A DNA stretch of 64,000 nt from Trichoplax sp. H2 (lineage: Eukaryota; Placozoa; Uniplacotomia; Trichoplacea), in NCBI GenBank assembly GCA_003344405.1, contig NOWV01000115.1, positions 1-64,000 of the forward strand, given 5' to 3'. Of the stretch, positions 38,076 through 50,586 are shown piece by piece. Each line of letters starts with the position of its first letter. The first letter of the stretch is position 1. The notes under the pieces are model-generated. The model worked only from the letters and a program-made list of their open reading frames with translations. It was not told where the DNA came from and did no database searches. The position numbers and the translations under genes are program-made.

Positions 38076-39414
38076 TAATTTGCTACAAAAAATGAGGATA
38101 ATGAAATACTTCTGCTAGGAATCTACTTTTTTAAATTATGTATTAATATTATTAGAATAATTGGATTGTGAACTATACAAACTTCATTCGAGTAGCTATG
38201 AACTTGATGAGACATACTAATAAGGGTATACTGTTCAACTTATACTGCTTGCATTATGTCTATTGTATTATGACGAAAACTGCCGACATTCTTGTCCGAG
38301 ATAATTTATACAATTTAAAACATTCGAGTTTAAAATGATTATTATTGTAGTGCGTGATGCCGTTGCTCGGTTTACTGTAATGTATAAAATCACTATCACT
38401 CATCGTTATTTAATATTTTAAGAATCTACTATTAACCGTATTTTAATATAGCCAAATCTGAAATATTAACTGGTACAGCGAATTTCTTTACTAGCTGCAT
38501 ATGGTTATTGTAATGTATAATGGTCGATCAAACTCTTTTATTTCTTAATTCATCTAGATGACAAAATACTTAGAATGCGTCCCTTATGATATTTATTCTA
38601 GTCCAGCTTATTATCATAGTTTTACTTCTTACGGCGACTAGTCTTCTGTCATTATGAATGAAATTCGAAATTTCATTTACTTTTATCTTTATGAAGCGAT
38701 TCAACTTCTAATTTATACAATTATAGATATTATGATTATCAATTAAAGATAGTAAATACGAATAAATTGACTACTATGAGACTTATTGTAAATGAATGTA
38801 CATGTTATTGAGATTACTCGTATAGAGCATAACGAAATTAGAGATAGTTAATGATTACTCATGAAACTGACTAGCCTAGTCACGATGGATTAGATGCTGA
38901 TTAAGTAATTATTAGCAGAATATGAAATGTTGTAACTATATTATCAGATACTACCATTACGTAATTTACACGTGACTTTCAATCACGTTGGTTACTTTTA
39001 TGGTTAATTCTATATTGGTCTTTGGCTTCATTAGAAATTACGGTAGTTTGCGTCCCTATGAGTGGAGATTTACGGGATTTATTTACAATAGCATAAGGCA
39101 GGTTAGCGCTTAGACCAACTGTATGATAACTATTTGACAAGTTGTTCTGTATAAGAACGTATAAAATAAGTGTAAATTAAATTAATTTATGTCACATTTA
39201 GCTTTTTTATGTTGTAGTATTAGTCATCTACAATTGCTATGTTAACAGGCATATTTACATTGCTAAACTCAAACCGACGCCCTAAAGTATTAAGCGTAAT
39301 CACTGTTGATTGATTTATAAGGAATACTCCGCTAGTTTATTACTGCAATCAGTATGATAGCGAATCTCCTATCTATAATTTTTGTACCGCTATTCATAGT
39401 GCATATAGGATGAG
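38076..39414. other. Intergenic, no gene seen
   Basis: AT-rich sequence between the CUB gene and the TPR relic, without coding signs. Confidence 0.5.
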
Positions 39415-42350
39415 GTGAAAATCATTCTGATACTACTAGCATAAACGGCAATTTAGGAAATGTACAGTACAGTATATAGCAAGTTAGGCAAGTATGAAAA
39501 GGTTATTTTTATGCTTGAGAAATCACTATATATTCCGTTATCGGTCTCTGATTATAATTATGCCTATAACGTAGTACTATACCCATCAGACAGTGGCAAT
39601 GATCTAGTCTACATATCAGAGCAAGCATAAAGAAGCCTTTTATATGTTTGTTTGGCAAACTTTTCAAGATTGGATCCTTAGTCTTTAGCCACAGGAGCTG
39701 TATACGCGTATCTGTAACAAAGCTGACAGCATGAAGCAATTCATGTATTCGAGAAATTACTCAAAATTCGATTATCAGCCCATGATAACAATCATCGTGA
39801 TATTACTGTTTCGTACGGAAATCGAGGTTGTACATGTATCTAAAGCTCAGGGTAATTATAGAAACTATTTGTCTAATTACGAAATCACTCAAAATTCTAT
39901 TATTAGTCCTTGGTCATAATCATTGTCATGTTGCTGATTCATAGTTTATAGTATCTTTGGCATTCCCTGTCATGATACAAGCTTGTATAATAATAAAGCT
40001 ATTTGTATACCTGAGAAATTACTTGACATTTGATTGTCAGTCCATCATCATAACCATTTCGTTCTTGCCCGTTCTTGTAACAATCTAGGAGATACATGTA
40101 CTGTTCAAGGCAGGCATGAAGAGGTTATTTCTACCTACAAAATCCTTAAAATTTGACTATCAGTCCTTGATCGCAATCATCCTGATATTGCTTCTTCTAA
40201 TAGCTATGTAGGATTTGTTTATAAGGGCGAAGGGGGATGCAAAATGAGGCTGTTTCAGGGTATGAGAAGTTACTTAAATTCGATTATCAATCTTTAGTCA
40301 CAATCATTCTCATACCGTTATATTCTATGTCAATATGAAATTGTATATTCTGATCAAGGTAAGCATGCAGAAGCCTTTTGTATTCACAAGAAATGACATA
40401 AAGTTCTACTGTCTATGCTTGCATCCCATGACTGTATTAAATCGGTATACCATCATAAGAGCAGTTATGAAGAGGTTATTTCTATGTGTAATTCACTCAA
40501 ATGCAATCGTCGGTCCTAGAGCACAATCATCCTAATGTTGCCAAGTCATATAACAATATTGCTGTGGACTATCTTAAGTAAGAAAAATGTGAAGAAGCTA
40601 TTTGTAGTACTAAGGAGTCACTCAAATTCTACTCGGACTCGGATCGTAAACATCCCCTTGTTGCTTGATCTCAACGTAGAGACGGGGTATGGACATTTAA
40701 GCAAGGAAGAACAGTCTACTTCTATGTATGGAAAGCTACTTCAAATTGAAATGTCGGTCCTTGGTCACAACTATCCTTATGTTGCTGGGTCATCATATAA
40801 CAGTATTGATGCAGCTTATTAAGCGATCTAGGTAGATATGAATAGGCTATTTCTATGCATAAGAATCACTCACATTTTCAATCATACGCATACATGAGGA
40901 AGCTATCTGTATGTACATGAAGTCACTCAAAATCCGTTTTCCATCCATGGTCATAATCATCCTGATATTGTTGCATTGTATAATACCATGGAAATTATTT
41001 ACTGCGATCATGGCAGGTATATCCATTTATCCTATTTCTATGCTAAAGAAATCACTCATAATTTGGCTGTCAGTCCATGATTTCAATCATCCTTTTAGGG
41101 AATACCTATAGAAATTAGGGTATGCATAAACGGGATATTTTTACGTATGTATAGAAAGCAACCAAAATTTCAATTGTCAGCCCGGGATCAAAATCATTCA
41201 GTTTACTACAACATATAGCAAGATTAATCTTGCCTATACTATTCAGAATATGCATGAACATTATTGAGCAAGCAATTCGTAAGTATGAGAAGTCATTTCA
41301 ATTCGATTGTCAGTTTTTGTTCACATTTATTCTCACATTGCTGCATAATATTACGACATTGGTACGGTGTACATTTGATTAGGAAAAGCCTAAAAAGACC
41401 ATTCCCATATACGAGAAGTCGATTAAGATTCGATCAGTCCTTAGCCACAATTAAACGATGTTTCTGCATCTTAGAGCCGAATCGGAGTTATATATCAGTA
41501 TCGGGGCAAGCATGAAGAGGTAATATCTCTGCATGAGAAATCATTCAAAATTCAGTTGTCAGTCCTTGATCATAGTCATACTGATACCACCGCATCATAT
41601 AGCAACATTGATATAGTATATGACAATTAGACAAAATATGAAAAAACTACTTTGATTGATGAAATATCTTTCAAAATTTTATTATCAGTCCTTAATTATG
41701 ATTTCTAATATTGCTGCATCACCTAACAATATTGGTGTAGCCTGTAATAATTGTAATTAATCAGAGTAAATGTGAAAGGCCATTTTGATGCGTAAGATAT
41801 TGCTTAAAATTTGCTTATTAGGTTGTGATGGCAAATTTTCCCAAGTTGCCACCTCATATAATAATAATATAGGAAAAGTGTACCATAATTTTGGCAAATA
41901 TGAAAAGCCAGCATCTATACTCAAGAAACCTTTCAAAATTCGATTATTAGCTCCTTATCACAATTAATCCCATGTTACGGCATGACATAGCAACATTGCT
42001 TCTGCTTATAATGATCAGTGTAAGTATAAAGAAGCAATTTCTATGGTTAAGAAGCCACTCAAATTCAATTGTTAGTCCTTGATTTCCTCCATCCCGATGT
42101 TGCTACATCATACAAAAATCTAGAAAAATATAGACTGAAACTAGGATAGGATATAAAGAGACTATTTACATATATCGGAGATCACTTAAAATTCAATTAA
42201 TGTTCTTTGGTCACAGTCATCATTTCGATGTCATACTATCATATAGCAATATTGGATTTGCCTACAATGGCTTAGGCAAACATGAAGAAGCAAAGTGTAT
42301 GCTCAAGAAGTCACTAAAATTTCGGTGGTTAATCTGTTGTCATTATCATA
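39415..42350 (+). pseudogene. Decayed TPR-array gene (about 23 remnant repeat units)
   Basis: No open frame exceeds about 100 codons, yet a repeat persists across the whole stretch. Each unit looks like a 126-base (42-codon) TPR: aagtatgaagaggctatttc, then gagaaatcactcaaaattcg, then cagtccttgatcacaatcat, then cctgatgttgctgcatcata. The cagtcc element recurs at 41311, 41435, 41560 and 41686, spacings of 124-126. Some fragments still read as protein: YSNIGFAYNGLGKHEEAKCM near 42238 and NNIGKVYHNFGKYEKPASIL near 41854. Frameshifts and in-frame stops separate the units. The consensus (LSVLDHNHPDVATSYNNIG type) differs from that of the intact TPR genes at 17 and 24 kb, so the parent is probably another member of the family. 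Boundaries are approximate. Confidence 0.85.
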
Positions 42351-45300
42351 CCAACTTTAGTGCATCTATAGTGAAATGTGAAGATAATATAATTTTTATA
42401 GTTGTGTAATTATAGTTGAAATATTAAGTTTTCATATAATTAATTACTTCTATTCGTTTAATTAAGTGTGAGTAAGATGTTCAAATTAAGTTTATGTTTC
42501 ATCAATTCTACAGTTATCTTGCAGTTAAAGTAACATAGACAGCATTAAAATAAAGGTACGGTTCGATACAGTTTAATTCTACCCATATGTTAAAGTTTCA
42601 ATCAAAGCCAGTGGCTTCAAGATCAGAACTCATATAAGAATCTATTTATATTTTAAAGCATCAATTCTCTAAATTATTCTACTAAATTAATATCGTTTGA
42701 AGAATATCATTGATATTTAAAGTTAGTAGCATAGATTAAAATCGAATAAATAACATAAAAATACTACAGTCGCCATATAATGGGAGTTTAAGAGGATATT
42801 ATTCCGTTATAGAATTGAACGAGTTGGTAGTTTACATATTTAAAGCATATTATTCTATCAAACTGCTATAGCAGTACTGGTAATTCATCAAAACCGTTAA
42901 TAGAATATGCTCATTCCTATTAAATAGCATCAAATATTTATAGGTAAAAAATTGCCGCTTCCACATCTGCCTTGCAGTTGAAATTAAACATACACAAGCT
43001 TAAATTTGAAAGTCCATATTGACACTATTTACTAATGTTGAAAGCAAAATTAAAAGAATTTCATGAACAAAAGTGTTTGGTATTGAAGAGGATTTAACCT
43101 ATGAAATAAAGCTTCGATTCCTAAGCACTATATTACTACTATCCATCGATGATTAAGCGTTTTAAGGATAGTAATATCGATTAAGATCTGCGGAATTGAA
43201 TACCAGGATGAGAAAATAATAGTAAGGTAGAGAAATCCTGACTACTGATTCAGCTAGATGCTATCATTGATAAAAAGAATGTTTTTATCTTCTTCGGCTC
43301 AATTACCTTCCAGTCTACATAAGCAAAATGAATTATTTCAATAAATTTTCAACTAGTAAAAATTTCTTGATGGTCGATTTTGATGAATTATATGCTTCAA
43401 GTGTTGATAAAATATTATACAATCATTAATATTTTAATACTGCTCAAGATAAACAATAATCTGCTTGATTTTGCAATCTCTCTTTCCGATCGATCGGATA
43501 TCATTGGATAATTGGTTTAAATCCATATTACTGTCAATCTTTATAGTTAGAATAATATTTCTATACATATAAATTAATATTATTGTAAGTAAAGACACAT
43601 TATCTGTATATCCGGACTAGGTTATTTGTATAGAGAGAAAGATTATAGGCATCGTTTTTCCAATCTATCTTTAGATAATAGATGATTGCATTCAGGCTTA
43701 GACCAGGTGATTGCTATGGACAATAATAGCCATATATTCAATTGAAAAGAACTTCCGTTTATCGTTGTCCATTCTCGTTATTGACATATTTTAGTTATCT
43801 ATTTTAATAAATATTCAACTAGCAATAGACAATAAACCTTTGACCTATCCATTAGAACTACTTGCGACTATTTAAGTTTTAGTCAACTTACGTCATGATC
43901 CGAAGAGCAATCGTTATTATCATTACTATTTTTCTAGTCGAAAGGTCAGAATGGCTTAGGAACAATAGTTAAGAATGTTATTAATTAAAATTGCCACTGT
44001 GAGTTAAAGTATTTAAATTAAAATTAAAATTAAACACGCAAGCGGTTGAGTTACTAATCATCCTTTCTTCCGTGCTGGTTTGAAGATGATCTGCTCCAAT
44101 CGTTGGTAACTGCCAAGTTGTTAACAATTATCACCACTAGCTCTGATTCTGATGAATACTTTTGCCCTAGAGGAGTTCAATACGTGAAAAATCCTTTACA
44201 TTGGAATTGAAAATCACCTTTTTCAACATTAATATACTGTCGTAACTCAATGAATTATTGATCGGTTAGATTTCGTAGTTGCAGTTGTTGATATGAATCA
44301 TGAGTATTAATCTATACTCGATATTCATGTTAATCCATTTCTTCTTTTAATTTTCTTCCACGATTTTGTTAGGTTAACTTTTACGAACTCAAATTTAGCC
44401 CTTAGCAATAGTCTATATGGATAGAATTTCATAATTATGGTAAGTAAATTGATCGGATAGAATTTGATATAAAAATTACTTTGATACTATGATTGGATAC
44501 AGTAACATTATCAAGATAATCGACGATGGTGCTAGGCAATTTTAAGTTAAAATTGTGCTGGTATGCGGCCTCTTAGTCTCCCATCTAGGATATTATTATA
44601 ACTATACTAGAGATCGCGATAACTTGATGATATTGGTATCATAGTAATTGATATATCTCTTCAAAAGAAATGATTGAAAATAAAAGATTGATTTCAAACC
44701 ATTTGTCCTTAAAGATACAAGAAAGGGATTTATTCTTTTCTTGGTAGCGCATTTTTTTGATTAAAAATGACTTTAATTTAACCATAGTAATAAATCGAAA
44801 GTGAGATCTGTAAACCTTAATTAGGTGCCAATATCATTTACTGTCGATAAGTATTTTGTTTTCGAACATGATGATATTATCGGTGATTCGGATTAGAATC
44901 ATTAATTAATTTCCTGACAAGAACGCTATCAAATTTTGAAAGAAATCAAATCAGCAAATAGTTTCTGAGTTCAATATGTGATATTGGATTATGCCAATGA
45001 TAGAGTGTATATTTATGCATTAAAATGGCCTGAAATCGTATAGTTCATTCTTAACCTAACTACAGTTTTTCGGTTATCGTTTTATGAAATTTCTTTAAAA
45101 TCTAGCCTTAATATTAATGCCTGTTACTATGAACGAATTCTAGTATAGAAGAAAACAGAATTAATGGTTATTGCTTGCATCCTATTTAGGAAATATAAGT
45201 TTCTTGCAGTCAGTAAACCGTACTGGATGATAGTAATTCAAGAAAGAAAGAGTAAAGTTATAACTATCTTAGCCCATGCATTAAAGAACCAGTTATCGCT

Positions 45301-46787
45301 GATTTTAAGATTAAAGTAAATTTAATAATAAGAAAAATTTCTACTCGATATTATTATCCAAGTTATATAAAACACACCTAGTAAGAAGAAAGCTATTGCA
45401 GGAGCGAAAATGAAAAGCTGATTTTTCAACGTCAAAAGGAATAAAATTCTCTTCAAACTGTCTCCGATATTGGAGATTTGGAATAATTCAATGCAATTTT
45501 TTGTTATGAGTATTCCATAAGATATTATTAAATCTATAAAGTATCTTCAAAAGACTGGAGGTTCTAACCTATTGGACCGACTGATTATAATTTAAATCGA
45601 TAAATCAGCTTTCGTAAATCAAACTGATTACTTGGATGCCTCGTGGAATTGACACTATCAATAACGATTTGGCAAACAAATTTTGTGGATATTTCTTGCA
45701 ACATACCAGTGCGTATAAATACCAAACTGTTAAAAGGATCAAACAAGGTTATAGGTCTTTATTTATTTATTAAGGATAGGTTGATTTCCATCCACTAACT
45801 TGTTAATCTCATCAATAGCAATCTCTAATCGTTGATTGGCTAAAAGTTATATCCTATAAAATCGATTTTAACAGCCAAATTAATTCAATAAAGAAGAAAT
45901 AGATTAATACTTATTCTTGGTCTATCCGTAAGAAGTGAATGGAAGCTGTGCTTACGTAGTGATTTCTAAATATTGAAGAGTTTATTTACAATTAATGCAA
46001 ACAGCCCCCAAATTTATTATTACTGGTTGTGTAATTGTAGAGGATTTAATGTTGTGAATAGAATTGAGAAAGTTGATTTCTGTTGAAGAATAAGTGATGT
46101 AAGATATTTTTTATTTTAACTTCACGTCCCTGTATTCTGTTTCTTGCTTAGTCTACATTACAATTTTGTTAGATAAAGTACAGTAATCGTTATTTATTAT
46201 TCTTCCATATCAACAGCGTTAGCAAATCCTCACTTTGGATCCTCAATTTTGCACCTTGCGAAATTGACTAAACTTTATCGGTCGTAATTATTATTAAACT
46301 ATAGGAAATTGCTCCTCAAGAATTTAGTTAATTTATTTATAATAAAATAGGAGTAGATAATAGAAGAGTTTTATCGTATTCATTTTTCGAATGCAAACCA
46401 TTTCTCTTTAATTAAGCAACTCTTCTATCTTGTTGAAATTATTTGATCATTGTCATCATTGATAAATTTATAATCTATTAACGACTAGATTTCGTTAGAA
46501 TTATTTCATTCTATCTATTGAATTTGTGTATCTGTTTAGCAATTACCAGGATTGATTTGCCAGCATCACATCAGATTACCGTTATGATATTGGTGTATGG
46601 TCCATGTTGTCAATTTTAAGCCATTTAGAGGATCATCGTTGCCAGCTCGATTATTGTAAAAGTTTATAATTGTATCATTTATCTTCTTTTGTGATTGTGA
46701 ATTCACTTAAACTACAACAGCAATATTGAGATTAATTTAGGGGGTATAGTATTATTGTCGTTATCAATATCAAAAACAAGATTGAAT
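42351..46787. other. Intergenic, no gene seen
   Basis: AT-rich, with no coding segment I can support. The part just before 46788 presumably contains the promoter of the receptor gene. Confidence 0.5.
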
Positions 46788-47867
46788 ATGACTCTAAACT
46801 GGAGCAACACTGAACTCAAGCTGCAAATTCATTCTAATAATGAAACTACCTTAACAACAGATTTACCTACGATATTTTCTATCCCGCCATCAACCATATT
46901 GACTGTTAATTGTGTAATGGTAGTGTTGATGTTATTAAGCTTAATATGTAACCTACGTATCATCGACGTTTTAATACGTGATCGCCTTCGTCAACGACAT
47001 TATGATTACTTTATCATTAATATTACTTTATCGAATATTGTCTTGACCTTTGGTAATTTAATCTATTTTATCGTTTTATTAGTAACATTTCATCAACATT
47101 TTGGCATTACTACTTTGTTTTCATTTTGTAAATTTATCTTAGTAATACAGTTATTGCCTTATTCAGTTCATATGATTACATTGAGTTTAATTAGTTTTGC
47201 GCAACATCGCCGTTTACGCCATCCATATCGTAATCGAGTTTCGACTCAATTTATTACTTCTTATACGATACCGTTAATATGGATTATTAGCTTAACACTG
47301 GCAATGCCTATTTTGCCTCTATCTGATCCTAAAACATCATCGTGGTTAAAATATCATCAATATTATGGCTTTTATTGCTATATTACTACTTTTATACCGT
47401 CGTATCGGCGTATTTACTTCTCAATTTACGTTACTGTAGCCTTTATCCTACCAATTATTATGATTATCTATAGTGGTTTAGATGCGTTGTATATCTTCAA
47501 CAAAACAAGCATTACTATGCCTGTTCACTATCATAATTCTAATCATGAGCTAAATATGTCCTTAGATCGTTGTGATGGCCGTAAGCGTGAATATCTAAAA
47601 ATATGTAAAAAAATTATTGGACTGCCATTAATCTCTTGTTTAGCAGCTTGCCCACAGGCGTTTTCATTCTTTTATATGGCCTATACGACCCTACAAGATA
47701 CTAAATCTCCGACTGACCACCACCAAGTAACCAATCAAGGATTATACTTCTACATCAGCCAATTTATTATATTATTTAATTGTTACTATCATCCAGTCTA
47801 TTTCCTTTTGCACGATCAAAAACTACGTCGGCGTCTTTGTTGCCTTTGCTATTATCTTCGTCAATGA
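46788..47867 (+). CDS. Rhodopsin-like (class A) G-protein-coupled receptor, 359 aa
   Basis: Seven-helix plasma-membrane receptor, intronless. Helices at about 33-58, 73-99, 112-136, 156-178, 208-231, 272-299 and 317-340. Cys114 (helix 3) and Cys197 (loop 2) are placed for the class A disulfide. The N terminus carries N-glycosylation sites (NWS, NET). The DRYxxIxxP stretch reads A138-Q139-H140-RRLRHP, so the G-protein-contacting arginine is glutamine. NPxxY reads HPVYF (335-339), followed by a basic helix 8 (HDQKLRRRL) and cysteines that could be palmitoylated. Asp2.50 is Asn. The frame is open upstream to a TTG at 46755; I chose the first ATG at 46788, which starts MTLNWSN. Ligand unknown. 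It is not a close copy of the receptor at 13.1 kb but shares its glutamine at 3.50. Confidence 0.85.
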   Translation: MTLNWSNTELKLQIHSNNETTLTTDLPTIFSIPPSTILTVNCVMVVLMLLSLICNLRIIDVLIRDRLRQRHYDYFIINITLSNIVLTFGNLIYFIVLLVTFHQHFGITTLFSFCKFILVIQLLPYSVHMITLSLISFAQHRRLRHPYRNRVSTQFITSYTIPLIWIISLTLAMPILPLSDPKTSSWLKYHQYYGFYCYITTFIPSYRRIYFSIYVTVAFILPIIMIIYSGLDALYIFNKTSITMPVHYHNSNHELNMSLDRCDGRKREYLKICKKIIGLPLISCLAACPQAFSFFYMAYTTLQDTKSPTDHHQVTNQGLYFYISQFIILFNCYYHPVYFLLHDQKLRRRLCCLCYYLRQ

Positions 47868-50586
47868 TCACGTACAGCTTGATCTAACAAAACAGCTATA
47901 GCCATTGATAGAGAGATGATTTAATTGCAACTATAAAAGCTAGTAAGCCTTTTCTAGTTAATTAAACTAATTTTTCCTCCATCTATTTTTCCGACATCAT
48001 ACTCCTATCAGATTAATATCTATAATTTAAAAGGAAGAAAATAATGATAATTTATACTTTGGCTCAATAGTGATGCAAAGACGTTGCTGCTCAGACTTTC
48101 TTTCTTACAAACAGAACTGTAAAATTACGTGATTTAGCTATAATACAATGTTTTATATTTTGGTTATTAAGGCAAGTTTCATTTCTAATAATTAGTTTGC
48201 TTTGTCTTTGTTAGTTGGAGGAAAAATACGTCAACATTAATTTCTAAAGTATTTTTCTTGACATCTGACAGTATTAGTAAGGTTGATGTATAGCATACTA
48301 GCCGTACTCAGTAGTTAATTTATCTTTTAATCGGACTATTAGGCCACAAGTAAGCTAATTAAGAGCTTTTCATCGCGAAAATTCTGTGATATTCTTGTTT
48401 ATAATTATGAATCATCCTCTATATGATCACAACTAGCGGTGAATTAACCTTTGTAAATACTCATATCCTTATGGTAGAATAGAATGTTTTACTTTCAAGA
48501 TACAGTATATCTGATAATATTATTCCGCAACAGTGATAATGTACGTCTCTGGTTGTCCAGAAGTCGATTAATTTCAAATTATTGATTTCTTGTTTCAGTT
48601 AATTGCTGCATATGTCATGATACACGGTAGCAGTGGAAGGCTATCTAGTAACAATATTGATCTTGTTCAATTGAAATACTGTATATAAAGATGTATAGAT
48701 ATATCAAGGATAAAAACAATAACGAACTCCTTGCTACTGTTATTGATACCAATAGTAATAAATTTAATACGAGATTTTTATAGAATTATAGATCATTGCT
48801 TAATAAGGCTATTTATAGATTTGACGAGGACAAGATTTAGGCAGCTTTGATAATCTGTCTAAAGAAGACTAATTAAGCTGGTGGTAGTAGCATAGTCGAA
48901 ATCTACCGTACTGTTCTAGTCGTTGCCGTATTCTTTCGTTTATATGAGTATTTTTAGGGAATTAATAGCATAGGAATATTTCAATTAGGGCCTGAGAAAT
49001 ATTCCTCTACCGCTCTTCTGTTAATATACGAGTATAATAGGCGTATTTAAATTTCAATGCAGTAGAAATTTTCATTGATGCTAAGTGTGAACGTTAACAG
49101 ATGTTAGAGAAGACAAGTATGCAATATCAGAAAAACATTTTCAGGCCATATAACTTAATAGTACATAACCTTATAACTTCAATCGATAATGACAGGTTAC
49201 TGTATGTAATAATAAGTTAATTAAGCGTGTGGTCTGTAACCAAGCTACCAAGTACATTTTCTAGCTTACAGTAGAGCTCTTAGCGTTAACATTGTTATTA
49301 ATATTATATTACGAGTAAGTATTACCTACTAGCAAACTCGTATATTGCAATAAATTCAATTTCTATTGAAAGCCGTTATAATCTCGTATTTTGACAGTTA
49401 GTAACGATAGTACTGGATGTATTAAGTGTTTGATATATCAGCCATTAGCATGGAGTTATATTTAATTAATCAGTCATAAATCACGCGATTGTCTTGCATT
49501 ACTCAGTGCTCCTTTTACATGAAAGCTTTTACTGCCTTTATAATTTTGCATGTCAAGCACATTGAACGGAGTGGATCACAGCAAAGGTTGTCCAAGAATT
49601 GATAAGCAGTTAGATATGACTATTGAGTATAGTGTCCAAGCGTTATTCCTTTAAATGTATATTGTATAACTTACAGCTCTGACTTACACTGTCTTTATAG
49701 CAGCGCTACAAATCTCAACAAATTAACAGCAATTTAAGTAGACTTAAATTAAGGTACAAGCACAGTATTTAAACAACGGCATTCTCATAATTTACCTTGG
49801 ATCACTTGTAAAGTGTTCGGACATTGAATAGATAATGACAGTTATTGGAAGTGCGCAGGCAATAGATCATGTATTACAGCAGAAATTTATTTAAAGTAAT
49901 ATCGCTGTTAATCAAATTAAAAATCAGCTGAATCCATATTTCGAATTGAAGATGCTGAATACCAAAAAAAGGAATAAAAAAGGGTGCAAATATATCGAAA
50001 TTATACTTGTAATGTTATAACAGATTTTTTACGAATAGAATGCTAGTAGTACTGTTACTGACTACTGGTATATTCTACTTGATGAGGTAAGTTAACACAT
50101 TAGACACACATTAATATGACCAATGGTCCAATGTTGTATGCATATAAAATAGAATTCTGGCAGTTACTGCTTTTACAAATAGGTGAGAACATGTTTCAAC
50201 TCTGAATCGTATAATAATTAATGTACTACTAATGATTGGGATGCTGTAAACATTCAAGTTATCATTACTAAGAACTAAAGCTGAGAGATCATCACTTCGA
50301 TGTTTAAAAGCAGGTAAATGATATTTACAATTCATTCATCTACTTTGAAACTCCGTTACTGACGCGAGCATCAGTTTGAAATAAACGTTATGTTTACTAT
50401 TAAACAGAAAAAAATGACACAAAAACGTAGAAATTGCTAAACCATATTAAAGTAAAAGTCGCACTAATTATAATAAATACAGTAACTGAGATGACTCCAA
50501 CAGTCAAATTGGATATATATCTACAAAGGGTGAATACAGTATGAAGAAGGTAATACTTGATCAGGATATGCTATGCTATCAGTCTA
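47868..50586. other. Intergenic between receptor and UBE2I 3' end, no gene seen
   Basis: AT-rich, with no coding segment that has splice-compatible neighbours. The minus-strand open frame at 50111-50335 has no recognisable features. Confidence 0.5.

Noticed and set aside
45121-45300. Segment resembling a retroelement RNase H region (KKTELMVIACILFRKYKFL)
   Set aside because: Frame is interrupted, catalytic residues are not visible, and no flanking reverse transcriptase, integrase or terminal repeats were found.
46755-46787. Upstream extension of the second receptor to a TTG codon
   Set aside because: Eukaryotic starts are almost always ATG; the first ATG at 46788 leaves a complete seven-helix receptor with an N-glycosylated N terminus.
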